A DNA stretch of 64,000 bases from Branchiostoma belcheri (taxonomy: Eukaryota > Chordata > Leptocardii > Amphioxiformes > Branchiostomatidae). The notes below the pieces were generated by a model. The model was not told the DNA's origin. It ran no database searches and saw nothing but the letters and a program-made list of their open reading frames with translations. Position numbers and translations under genes: made by a program. Shown here in pieces: positions 53,409 through 63,945 of the stretch; position 1 is the first letter of the stretch; each line of letters starts with the position of its first letter. The stretch lies in NCBI RefSeq assembly GCF_001625305.1, contig NW_017804020.1:1660545-1724544 (forward strand), read 5' to 3'.

Positions 53409-53769
53409 TTAAGCTGTATGTCAACAAACTCAACGAAGCGCCCAGCTGATGAGCTTAAAATATGCTCAGGGAAATCTGCATCCGTCAACAAATCCAGAGA
53501 ACCCTTGTTGTGGATGATTAGCTGCCAACTGTTATGTTACAGACCATAGGGTTCATACTGACGAAAGATGACAACATTGTTTTGGGACAAAAGCCAAAAC
53601 TGATAGTAAGGATCAGTAAGAACATGTTCTTTTTGCTTCCCACGGAGGTACGAAACTGTACTGTATCGCGATCGAGAAAACTCTCTGGCATCTCTCCCAC
53701 AGTTACAAACGGTCACAGAAATCGCCCGGGGACAGTTATCTTGGCCACGGCTTGTTTCCTGACGGTTAC

Positions 53770-54028
53770 TAGTAAGTTCGAGAAGCGGCTGGAAAGTAGC
53801 CTGGTTACCAGACCTAGTTTTAGATCCCGAGTCTTAAGCTTTGTGCTCTCCTCTATTTGCGGAGAGGATAAAGACTTTGGGAGCTAAAATAGGTCTGGTA
53901 ACCAGGCTAGCTGGAAAGAGTAGAATGTGGCCAATACCAGGGGGGTTGGTCCACTCCTCGGCTCCTGGCATGTTTGTCTATTTGGCCAACTTTCTATGTC
54001 TTCTATGCGCTTCTGAATCGTGTTAGAT
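53770..54028. mobile_element. MITE, TAGCCTCTACC family, copy 8, carrying a nested element
   Basis: 'ttcgagaagcggctggaaag' and 'agagtagaatgtggccaa' are the family left arm, split by the insertion at 53797-53909. The right arm is 'gccaactttctatgtcttct'. Outer ends are degraded. Confidence 0.7.
53797..53909. mobile_element. TAGCCTGG-family element, 113 bp, 9-bp duplication, nested
   Basis: Opens TAGCCTGGTTACCAGACC and closes GGTCTGGTAACCAGGCTA. Exact duplication GCTGGAAAG at 53788-53796 and 53910-53918 interrupts the older MITE. Confidence 0.95.
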
Positions 54029-55899
54029 GCTAGTATCTTCGAACCCGCGCGTGTGTGAATAAGGGCCTAGTATTTTATTAGATGAAAACCATTAGACAGT
54101 CGTCATTGCCCAAAAGATGGTCGTTCTTTTTGACTCTTAAACTTCGAACACACAGTGATTCCTTGCACCGTTATTTTAAAGTTTGCCAACCTTGAACCTG
54201 TAACGTTATATCCGTGGATAATTTCATCCGGTTAGTGAATGGTTCATTCACAACCACTTGTTTTAACAAGAGTCGACGTTAACGTTTCACAGTGAACAAT
54301 TAACAGCTATTGCTTCAGTGCACAGTGAACCAGTCTGAGTTTTCCTGAGGAAGATGATCAGTGTAAAATTAAACAAGTTTTTGTGAATAAAGAACTTAGT
54401 ATATTCTGTAACGTAATGGTTTTACGGAATTTGTTGGTTTTATAGAAAGTTTATTGCAATAAATGATGCTACCAATGTTACTTTTGATATGTTATTGTTG
54501 GGCTTCACTTCTTTTTTGTGGGAATATGAAATGCCCGACGTTTAGCGAGATGTATGGTGATGTACGATGATGATGATGGTCTTAATAGAATGCAGTTTTT
54601 TTTTTTTTTTGTAGGCTGGGAAGATAAAAGGAAAGGAGGATACTCCGATAGCGTGTACGTCCACATGGTGTTTCCGAATGTGATGACAAAGTGAAGGAAA
54701 AAGGATACTGCTACTCTGATGAACTAGTAGAAGAAGTGAAGCTTCGACAGTCCCTCAAAATATCAGGTGACATTGCCGAGTGGCAGTAGGAAAGGATGCT
54801 CGGCCGATGTCTGACACAGATACCCCGGAGTTCAGCAGTCCTGACAGGATTGCGTGCCGCCCGTAGCAGGTGGTCACCGTTGGCGCTTGGCCTTGGCTAG
54901 CCTCCAACACTATCACTCAGTAGGGGTTCGCAAAGAACATGTGTACATAGGAAAGCGCTGAGAGACCCCAAGGAATGGAGGCTGATACTGAGATCGTTTT
55001 CCTCACCATTACAAAAATGTATTTGGTTTGAATGTCGACGTTGGACGGAGTTGAGCATGGTCGGGGTTTACCAAAGGCAGGGCAAACAAACAAACAAACA
55101 AACAAACAAACAAAATAACACACAAGGCTTCAGTTGCTCAGAGTAATTCAATCAGCACCACTTCCTAAGAAGGTCGACGCAGAGCTACGGAAACTCGAAG
55201 TGAGCTACTTCTGTGTTGAACGAAAGTACAACACTGTATCAACCATCATCATGGAACATAGAGTCTACCGACACGGAAATGCTTTTATTTCATACTAAAG
55301 CCTTCAGTTCGTTTGAGGTCTTTGAGTATTGCAGTTTGACTATCTGTACAGCTGTATCATTGTGGTTAGAATAACCTAAAAACTGCTTGGCGTGTCGTCA
55401 AGATCAAGCGCACCTAAAGTTCAGGGCTCCACGTAACGTTACATTGTAAAACTCATGTTATTAACGTTGTCTTAAAAAAAGACTAGAAATAGTTACTGCA
55501 GACGCATGAAAATATGTGCTGAACAAAAGTCTGGTGTTCATTTCCCGATGCCTTCAGCTTCCTTCACCTTTCTGCTGAATGGGAGGTCAAGAGGTGGACC
55601 CAAGTGGCTTGGTAGACTAGCATCTGTGTCGCCCACGTGATTTTTGTTACAATGTAAACAAATATGGCGGATGTGTTGTAGCAACGGGGACCGCCTCACT
55701 GAGCAACCACTAAATATCTATTCATCCGCGTCCGTCGTCCTTAAATACCCACCAGTGGAACATATTTTTGCAACAAAAACATACGTATGATTATTAAAAA
55801 ATTATTACGCTGATAGACTTTTTTTAATTTGTTTGTTTAGTACAGCAGTAGCCACGAAATTTGGCGCACTATTTTTTTTGACAGCGGAAGTACATCGGG

Positions 55900-56014
55900 G
55901 AATGCCTTTCCGTGCGGGGTGTGGTCCGGTCTTCCAGGATACAGTGAATGATTGCAACACAGAAGTTTTCGGTGCAATAACGTGTTCAAGGAACTAACAC
56001 AGGACAGTCGATAG
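55900..56014 (+). other. Possible non-coding first exon of the CFAP92-like gene
   Basis: A donor GATAG-GTACGT at 56014/56015 and an acceptor TACCAAGCAG ending at 56782 would join a 5'UTR exon to the coding exon 8 bases before its ATG. The upstream limit is a guess. Confidence 0.35.
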
Positions 56015-56583
56015 GTACGTCCATAATAGTTGATAACAAGGGCTTGTTACAAGCATTGGTTTTCTGAAAGTTGTGTTGTGCAGTAATCTAGAGATTGACT
56101 TGCAAATGGATTTATACCTTGATTTATAACAAATTGCAGTGTCCGAATGGGGAGGGGCGGAGTACTTTGGCTAAGAAGCTGAAGTTAAAAAGTCTTCAAC
56201 TAAGTTTTCCATAGGTCGGGATTTATCTATACTATAGCTCTACATGGCATCTAAACTACGCCAGTTACTGTTCAATGTAGAGCTAAGCTAGAAGTTACGT
56301 TAACGTGTTTATACTGTGTTAACTTTTGTTTGAAACTTGGACCAATCTCCTATATGTCACTATGTGATATCATTATTTGCAACTTTGAAAGCACATGTAA
56401 CTTTATAGTTTCAATATATGATATTGCTAGTAATTTCTTTAACAAAATTTTAAAAAAGATCACTTGTTGGTAAAAGAGATGTCTATGTGTCTATTCTAAA
56501 ATATGTTGTTCTAGAATAAGTTACATAATTTTGTAGAGCAATCACAAACTAGATTCTTTAGTCATAAATTGAATGTAGAAATT

Positions 56584-56651
56584 AGCCTGGGTGCCATCCG
56601 ATTTGTAACAAAGGGTTGATGTTACAAATTGTATGGCACCCAGGCTATCAG
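56584..56651. mobile_element. TAGCCTGG-family short hairpin
   Basis: 'tagcctgggtgccatccgat' pairs with the closing 'tggcacccaggcta'. 68 bp with a 'tttgtaac' / 'gttacaaa' stem. No clear 9-bp duplication. It lies just upstream of the CFAP92-like coding start. Confidence 0.8.
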
Positions 56652-56790
56652 AAGATATCATGAGTTCCATTTCTATCCACTTGTCTGTTTGTATGTTTAA
56701 AGGTGGAGAAAACATTACAAAAGTTGTTGTACTTTTGTTGTATTGGTGGTAAAAGATTGTTATTATCTTCTGTACCAAGCAGGTCACAAA

Positions 56791-57166
56791 ATGGCGGATG
56801 ACCAGCCAGCTGACATCCCAACGATTATAGAACCAGTGTCAGATGAAACAACCAGCCAGGGTGTTCCAGAGGAGGTAGAGGTGCTCTCGGCAACAGCGGA
56901 AACAACCGTTTCAGTTGAACTTGAAGTTGCAGATTCAGACAAAGGAGAACATGTACCCGAAGCAGACAATCCTGTAGTACAAGACGAGGGAAAACAGGAT
57001 GATAACAGTACAGAAAAAGGACCTGAAGGGTCTGAGACTGCAGGAGAAGGGGATGATGGGACAAAGGAGGACGGAGAGAAAACCTCCGGTGCAAAGGATG
57101 ATGGGACGGGAGAGGAATCGCACAAAGTTACGATGACAATTACTATCGCCATGGCGATTCCAACAG
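56791..57166 (+). CDS. CFAP92: CFAP92-like exon 1
   Basis: ATG in a good context (CAAAATGGCGG). Encodes an acidic, disordered 125 residues (MADDQPADIPTIIEPVSDET onward). Donor ACAG-GTACAT, phase 1. Confidence 0.85.
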
Positions 57167-60100
57167 GTACATTTTCGTTCCTCCCAATTTCACTCTGTAG
57201 TACATACTTCACTTTCTAAACATTGAGTAGGGATGTAAAACGTATCAATATACTTTGCAGCTCTAAAAAAAGTTTTTATGTAGTTAAATTAAGGTATGAG
57301 GCAATAACATGAATTTTTTTAACACTTTTCTGCCATTTATCCATTCAGGATTTACACTTGGCAGTGAAGGAATACTATATGATACAAAAACAGCGTCACT
57401 ATGAATAATATATAGATGTACAGTAACATGAAGCTACGTGATTTTGAAAGAAAACATAATGAATTTTAGGAAAACATACACCAGTCTGTACTTAAGGATA
57501 AGAAACATCACAAAGACATAGACTTTTTTCATTATGAGCTTAATTATAGGGCTAACAATGTATTCGGGGAAACAATCGCAATATGTTTTCAATCAGACCC
57601 CCTTTCTGTACCGGCGGCTCCAACAGAGAGCTTCCTCCTTAGCTCGGATTGTACCATTCACAGTAAAGGTCATCATCACAAAGGACCCACCAGCCCATAA
57701 TATATCTCTGCCGGGGAGGTACTGTACAGTATTCTCCCAGGGGGCTGGGCTATTGTTGGGGTATTGTAAGCGGTGGGCGGATATTTGTTCAGGCGGTTAT
57801 TGTGGTGAATTATTTATCACAATGGCGAGGATGATCCGCAGAAATTAAGTTTATCGACCAACATGTAATGTCGTTATACCAGGGCTCTATAGCCAGCACC
57901 AGTTTTTCCGTCAGTTGCAGGAACTTCGTGGCAGGTGAAGGGAAAATTTTAAAGCCAATCTGTCAACCTTGACTGACGAAATGGACCATAATCTTGGTTG
58001 AAAATATAAAAACAACCAAAGAACCACCAACAATCAACCCCATGATTTGCATCTCAAAATGCGGGAATTTATGTTTTTGAAGGCTTGAAAGCTCAAGATT
58101 TCCCCTGGACCCCTCCTAGATTGTGAGCACTCTCCCCCTAGGTCCAATAATGAACCTGAGCTGACGGAGAAAACTTGAGCTGGCTAAAAGAGCCCTGCAT
58201 TATACTGCTATCAATGGTGAAAGCCCTGGACGGATTTGAATCGAATCCCCACTTTTACAGCAGCATACCTTACACCACAACCTACCACAACTCACCACAA
58301 CCAGGTCTTGTTTGCTTTGACATGTTGAATGTTTTAATAGTTTCATCTGTATCTCTGTCAGTATAGCCGGTACAACTGCCTTTCAGCGTAACACACCGGC
58401 TTTGCAGGCACACGGCGCAGTGGCAGCTGGCTACATCACACCGAATGACCTGTTACACCTAACCCTTGTACATCTAACTCTTAACATTGTTTAAAACTAT
58501 CTTGACTATGATGTGTAATGCCTTGACTATGATGTGTGATTTAGATGAATCTATTTTCAAGAAAAGTGGGTACGAATTAGTTGTGTTCTTTTTGGCAATT
58601 TGCTAATGATATCTTTCTGGACCACTCCACATTACATGCTGACGTAGTGTGGGAAAACGCTTCACGCACAACCAACCGCTCTCGTATGTCACGCCTGTCA
58701 CGGGCATCAAACGTGTCGTACATGTCACGCATGTCACGCGCTGGTAGCCGATTGGGCACACGCTCCAGGTTGAGAGGTATCAAGACTAGAACCACGGTCA
58801 ACCACCTGTTAAAAAAGTCTCGCACTGGTGCACAACAGTCACTCACTCAAGCTGGTGTTTTCCTTTGTTAAACCTAGCTGTATTTTAGTTACTTTTTTAT
58901 ATGTTTATTTGTTTGTATGTACAGGGGTGTCTTTTGTATTCATCAATGTTTGCATGAAGTCTGAAGGACACCAGTCAAAACTTGCATACCTTTTCTTATT
59001 TTCTGGATTAGTTTTGAGTATGTAACTAATGTTAGAACAGATATTTGTGGTGTTTATTGGTGATTTAAACCCAATTTACGAAAAACTGTACATGCATGCA
59101 AATGTAAGAAAACTTTGTACGTCCTATGTTTTTCCTGCGTGTAAATCGGCCTCCTTTGACGTCAAGAACGCACATTCAGATCATACGCTATCTCAAGGTC
59201 TTGCGTACCATCGTACATTCTTGACATATATATGTACACAGTTTTCATACGATCGCGTGCATATGTAAGTTTTCGCATCGTCCAGTTTTTCCCTGCATGT
59301 AAATCAGGCCATAGCAGTATGTCTGGCGGCAAAGCATTTCTATGCCTAATATAAAATAACATGAATGGGAACTAATATCAGTCCACCATGATTGTCCTAT
59401 CACAGTTGAAGACGAAGGCCCCACGTTAGAAGAAATGCTTCAGAAGAAGAAGCGACTACTGGAGGCTCCTAAGGCACAGTACTACTTCCACCTGGAGTAC
59501 TACCTCCTCCCGGACGACCCCGAGCCTCAGAAGGTCGACCTGGTGACCTTCGGGATGGCGGCCAAGATCTACACGGAACACGACTCCAAGGTGGTGAAGA
59601 CCTGGATGGAAGGGGAGCTGACATGGGTGGCCTGGACACACAGGTGAGATAGTAATTGTGACACCAAAATACGACCTTATCTGATTGTAGTTGACATAAC
59701 TAGTATTACCTGGCTAACAGACACGTTTACAATAAATATTCACAGTTCTCCTGTTACATTCGAAATTTCAATGCCCGCCTCGGCCAAGTCTGCACAAGCC
59801 AGTCCCGGCAGACTATTTTTATCTCCACGTTTTACTTTAATTTGCATTTCTGTATTTTTTCTGAGCTGATGTCACGTCAACCCGTGATGTTAGCTCCGTA
59901 AAAAGCACGGAAATGCAAAATAAATCTTGGGAAGCGTGCCAGGACTTCTCCAAAAATGTACTTTTAAAAAGTCAATTTTTTAGTCATCATGATTGAAATG
60001 AACTTCAAGTAACTATATTGTATGTATAGTTTCAATATTTATGTGTATTTTACAGACATTCCATGGTCTCATTCTGCAATTACTCTGTAAAAGTGAGAGG

Positions 60101-63100
60101 GACTCTTGTGGATAGTGACAGTTATGAATGCCGTAAATATTGCCATAGCAGGTAGATTTGGGGGACAAACAAACAAGAATTAAAAAAATAACATTCAACT
60201 ACTCTAGTCTAAATGCTGACTGATTTGTATTTGCAGCCACAAGATTATAGTTACCAAAGAGACCCTACTGAAGCTGTACAGACATGAGCTGAAGCTGAGG
60301 ATATGGGACAGTAAAGACAAGGTGTCACCACGGGCCAGGTTCGACCGACCAAAGGCCTTCAGACTACCAGGGGTAAATTTATTCTTTTGTTTATCAAAAT
60401 TTACCACACATTATGGAAGGATTGATATAACAGGTGACTATCACCTTTTCAAGATGTCAACCCTGAGACAAGACCGTAAGGTTTGAACCACTCACACCGG
60501 GAAGGACCCTACTATTTTTGATAAGTGTGGTGGTATCTTTAATGTGCTTGAGGTGTCAACCATCCACCAGGGATTTGAACCCAGAGCCTTCAGATTTAAG
60601 AGCCATCAAGAACCGATGAATTCAGGATAACAAATAACGTGCAATGTGAAATTGACCAATTACGCTTCACGAAGAATTTCCCAACAATGCATAACATTGA
60701 ATCAAAGGCTTCGTCTTCTACGATTTACGGTGAATTAAAATGAAATGGTTCACTGTGCCTTTATGGATAAAGGCATGCATGTTATGAGGTCTGTGCTTGG
60801 AAACCAAACATCAGTTGAATACACCAAATCTCTTCTCCAAAGCTTTTATAGCCCCTCTCACATTCTTAGAATCTCCCTCCAGAGGTCTGATACCAGGCAT
60901 CCTTTACTGGGCTCTACCATTCATTGCTAGTGGGCAGGGGGGATGGGGTTGTCCCACTATAGCCTAACTTAAAGTACAATGTACATGTGTAATCTACAAT
61001 ACATACAATACATAACAATGCAGATCCTCATGCAATATCCATTCTATAGGGAGGTGATGAGCTGGCAGGGGTGAAGTCCTTGGTGCTGAAACAGTCGCAG
61101 AGCTTCATGGACATGCAGCCGCTCAAGACACGACAGCGCATCAGGTCAGAGGTCAGCAAGCAAAGGGACCTGCACAGCAAGAACCAGCAGGGTGGGTTAA
61201 CATTGTGTATGGTTTAAAAGTAGAATATCTACGCTTCTGAGATAGCATGATTGGCTAAGTCTGAAACTCACACACCCCCTCCTTCGGTTGGTCATCTGTT
61301 GATCCCTATCCTGTGAGGGTTAGACATGCTTATGGACTTTTGATAAGACTGTGTACGTTTCTTTTCGTATCAAAAAAATTGAGTATATCATGCAGTGTTC
61401 TAACCAGCCAAAATTTTCTGCCATCTCAATTTTGTTTGACGTTACATCAGGTTGAAGATCGTAGTAGTAGGGGGTCCAGAAAATTTTAAAATCTTTACCC
61501 TCTTATTCACTCCTTCCTTCATAATGATGGGAAAATTTGCAGGTAGACTAAGCAGTGACATCTCTTTTCAATATACTTACATACTCATAGATTTTTGTCT
61601 GTGACAGTCAAAGATTTCGGATTGGGTAATAGTTTTGTCCGTCATGAGCAGCAAAATCAGTCAAATGACAGAAAGAACAACTGCTACATTATGTATTTCA
61701 TAAGAGCCCCCTTACGACCTGCAGTGGCACTGCACATTGCCACTAAAACATGGCCAACACACCATGTCCATGTATCAGTTGTCTCAGGCAGAGCTTAACT
61801 TATCTTTGTTTTCATACCAGGAGAGCCAGGTCAGTCAGGGAAGTCAGGACAGCNGAAATCTCCAGACCAAGCAGGTCTCGGGCGAGCCCTCCCCAGAAAA
61901 GGGCCGCAGCCCCTCCAAGGACCCACAGGGCCTGTCCCCAGTCCAGGAGAAATCCCCCAGCCCCAGGGGAAAGGCCCCCAGCCCCCAGGGAAAGCCCCCT
62001 GCCTCCCCGGTTGACGAAGAGGGAGCATCACATGAAGGAATCAGGTGAGTTGCTACAGAAGGCAGTGATTTTTACCGGTTTGTGGAGAAGGCTATGTGTT
62101 AAGGTACACCATATATATCTGGGGTTGGCAATATTTAACCAGTTATAACTTAGGGTGCGGTACATATATCCTTATCATAATCATGATATTTTGTGGTGCA
62201 TATATCCTTATGATATTTTGTACTTGGGATGACAAAGGTCAGGGTCAATTATGGGTAATTTAGCGGCTTTGTATGGTACTGCAGCGATGTACATGGATAA
62301 TATGATATCTTGTGTTGTGGACATGCTACATATACATGTATGTTCTTGTTTTTTGTGTAGGACACAGGTGTTTGGGACAAATGAATGAGCTCTTTGAACT
62401 GTACTTACTTGTCACTTAACTTCTGTACTTCATATGTTCCATGTCTAAAATTCATACTGTCTTTCTATGTCTCCCAGAACATATGACAGACTGAGCCAGC
62501 TGGCTGGTGTGTCCCCGACAGGAGAAGGGGACAGCAGGGGGAAGAAGGGCAGTAAGGAGGCCTCGCCTGTCTCCTACCACGTCCCCATGGCGCGCCGCGT
62601 GTCCGAGCAGGAGATCGCCGACCACGGGGGAGACCACCGATCCAACCAGAGGGTGGAGAAGGCAGTCAAGAAAGGAGACGCAAGCCCAGTGGCAGGTTTG
62701 TACAGTCAAACGTTCCCATGGCAGGTTGCTTTTTGGTACAGTCAAACTTCAACAGTCTAAGACGACCATCCAGGGGACAAAGGAAACATAGTCTTCATAG
62801 ACAAGTGGTCTTATTATGCTAGTTACTCCTGTCAGGAATCTTCTTTTCCTGTCACAGAATGTTATGCCTTAGAGCATGATTCTCTCTGTCTTCCACCATG
62901 CAACTTTAATACTTTAAATACTTTAGCTGGTGTGTTACGCCGAAGGGCGGTTACACTGCCTATATCGATACAGATACAGATACAGATACTTTCACTTTGT
63001 GAAAAATTCAAATAAACAAATAAACAAATAGACACAGACAGATAAATACTTTAAAGATTAGAAAATAACACTGTGACACATGTTAACACAAAATGCATAG

Positions 63101-63945
63101 CAAAGTCATGAAGCAAACTCGTGTTCAACTGCCGTTTCGTAAATCACTGATCCTCCTTCATCTGTTACCATAGCAACAAGCACGAGAGAACCATCCCGTC
63201 AGTACAGCGAGTTTGGAAAGTTGCGACACCCGCTGCCGACAGAAGAAGAGGGAGGCAAGAAGAAAAACAGAAAGAAGGACTCTTCTGCCGCCGCCGCCAT
63301 GGAGAACATTAAGAAATTTGGAGCTGCCGTCATCCCACTGTCAATGAAGATATTGTTTGCAGGTGAGAAACTTTTAATCAACATGTATCCCCAAACATAT
63401 TCAGTCAACTTGAATGCTGTTCGAGCCGGCGTCTGTCTTTCTGTCATTTGACACAATTTTACTGCTCATGATGGACAAAAATAATGTCATCATTAAACTA
63501 AACTTAGTCTAGCAGTCTATTTGTCCTTTGAAATGCAGGAAATAAGCATTTCAGAGGGTCAAGATTTCAAAATTTTCACAGTGGAGCATGCACTTGAATC
63601 CCCCAAGAATTGACGTCTGTTGTTACTCTATACATCACCCATGCATTGAGATGACAGAGAAAATTTCAGACTGGCTAGAACACTGCATTGTTGTCTTGCT
63701 CTTCTGAATCTGTCCTCAAAATAACAGCAGTTCATGATCTTATTTTGCTCTGCAGGAAAGCAGTCCATAACCAACAGGCTGGACAAGCCCGTCCCCTTCA
63801 TACAGGATGTGTATGTGACTGTGGCGCTGGATGGAGCCCTGATGTCAGAGAAACACCTGCGCGAGCTGAACCCCCTCATCATCAAGGTCGCTCACGCCTC
63901 CAACATGCCCGCCACACCGCTCAACTACCAGCTGCTCAAAGACAA
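56791..63945 (+). CDS. CFAP92: CFAP92 / KIAA1257-like protein (DUF4550), 5' part, nine exons
   Basis: Exons: 56791-57166, 59406-59643, 60056-60151, 60237-60372, 61050-61191, 61821-62044, 62478-62695, 63174-63362 and 63756-63945. The gene runs off the right edge. All phases agree except exon 6, which is one base too long and holds an N. An acidic N-terminus of about 110 residues is followed by a conserved domain with YYFHLEYYLLPDDPEPQKVD, LVTFGMAAKIYTEHDSKVV, WVAWTH, LLKLYRHELKLRIWDSKDKV and ARFDRPKAFRLP. From memory this is the DUF4550 domain of CFAP92 (KIAA1257), a predicted cilia and flagella protein. I could not search to confirm. A Ser/Pro-rich linker and a second conserved stretch (ELNPLIIKVAHASNMPATPL) follow. 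The probable location is the axoneme, and the molecular role is unknown. Confidence 0.75.
57167..59405. other. CFAP92-like intron 1
   Basis: Contains the hAT MITE. A plus-strand frame at 58581-58871 encodes a SRMSRLSRAS / SYMSRMSRAG repeat from a 'tgtcacgc' DNA repeat; splice support is poor. The remainder is AT-rich. Confidence 0.45.
57880..58197. mobile_element. hAT MITE, 318 bp, 8-bp duplication
   Basis: Ends CAGGGCTCTATAGCCAGC and GCTGGCTAAAAGAGCCCTG. Flanks CGTTATAC (57872-57879) and CATTATAC (58198-58205) match at seven of eight bases. Ends and 'ccgtca' subterminal motifs match the larger hAT element at 17642-18843. It lies in intron 1 of the CFAP92-like gene. Confidence 0.9.
59406..59643 (+). 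CDS. CFAP92: CFAP92-like exon 2 (conserved domain, first part)
   Basis: 238 nt, phase 1 to 2. The acceptor is TATCACAG and the donor is CACAG-GTGAGA. Encodes VEDEGPTLEEMLQKKKRLLE through TWMEGELTWVAWTH. Confidence 0.92.
60056..60151 (+). CDS. CFAP92: CFAP92-like exon 3, possible cassette
   Basis: 96 nt, phase 2 to 2. The acceptor is TGTATTTTACAG and the donor is weak (AGCAG-GTAGAT). Encodes RHSMVSFCNYSVKVRGTLVD then SDSYECRKYCHSR. Skipping it gives WTHSHKIIVTKETLLKLY, which fits the domain better, so it may be optional or a false exon. Confidence 0.45.
60237..60372 (+). CDS. CFAP92: CFAP92-like exon 4 (conserved domain, second part)
   Basis: 136 nt, phase 2 to 0. The acceptor is TATTTGCAG and the donor is GGG-GTAAAT. 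Encodes SHKIIVTKETLLKLYRHELK, LRIWDSKDKVSPRARFDRPK, then AFRLPG. Confidence 0.92.
60400..61049. other. CFAP92-like intron 4 with dispersed repeat
   Basis: 60423-60515 matches 'gatataacaggtgactatca' and 'aaccactcacaccgggaagg' at 38930-39000. At 60574-60586 'gggatttgaaccc' read in reverse resembles a tRNA B box, so a tRNA-derived SINE is possible but unproven. Confidence 0.4.
61050..61191 (+). CDS. CFAP92: CFAP92-like exon 5
   Basis: 142 nt, phase 0 to 1. The acceptor is CATTCTATAG and the donor is CAGCAGG-GTGGGT. Encodes GGDELAGVKSLVLKQSQSFM then basic DMQPLKTRQRIRSEVSKQRD. Confidence 0.85.
61821..62044 (+). CDS. CFAP92: CFAP92-like exon 6 (Ser/Pro-rich, contains N)
   Basis: 224 nt as given. 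The incoming phase is 1 and exon 7 needs phase 2, so the exon is one base too long. Dropping the N at 61854 restores the frame: GEPGQSGKSGQ joins NLQTKQVSGEPSPEKG through a single Arg. The rest is SPS/SPR-rich, probably disordered. Confidence 0.8.
62478..62695 (+). CDS. CFAP92: CFAP92-like exon 7
   Basis: 218 nt, phase 2 to 1. The acceptor is TGTCTCCCAG and the donor is GGCAG-GTTTGT. Encodes RTYDRLSQLAGVSPTGEGDS, a basic middle, and RRVSEQEIADHGGDHRSNQR. Confidence 0.82.
63174..63362 (+). CDS. CFAP92: CFAP92-like exon 8
   Basis: 189 nt, phase 1 to 1. The acceptor is GTTACCATAG and the donor is TTTGCAG-GTGAGA. Encodes ATSTREPSRQYSEFGKLRHP, a Lys-rich stretch, AAAA, and NIKKFGAAVIPLSMKILFA. 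Confidence 0.85.
63756..63945 (+). CDS. CFAP92: CFAP92-like exon 9 (last in window)
   Basis: 190 nt, phase 1 to 2. The acceptor is TGCTCTGCAG and the donor is GACAA-GTCAGT. Encodes GKQSITNRLDKPVPFIQDVY, VTVALDGALMSEKHLRELNP, LIIKVAHASNMPATPLNYQL, LKDK. Confidence 0.88.

Larger units (their letters stand above)
51207..56790. other. Divergent intergenic region between SOD-like and CFAP92-like genes
   Basis: The two genes are transcribed away from each other. Besides the listed elements it has a CAAA microsatellite (55083-55114), a T run (54595-54612) and 'gtagcaacggggac' at 55678, a possible half RFX X-box. No coding exon supported. Confidence 0.45.

Noticed and set aside
53010..53412. Overlapping frames on both strands full of YSAIL/QCNF repeats
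   Set aside because: Produced by the inverted units of the foldback element.
56784..57212. 142-codon minus-strand frame opposite CFAP92-like exon 1
   Set aside because: Shadow of an acidic coding exon. The plus-strand frame splices correctly into the conserved domain.
60574..60586. tRNA gene suggested by a B-box-like 'gggatttgaaccc'
   Set aside because: No matching A box at the right distance and no cloverleaf. At most a decayed SINE.
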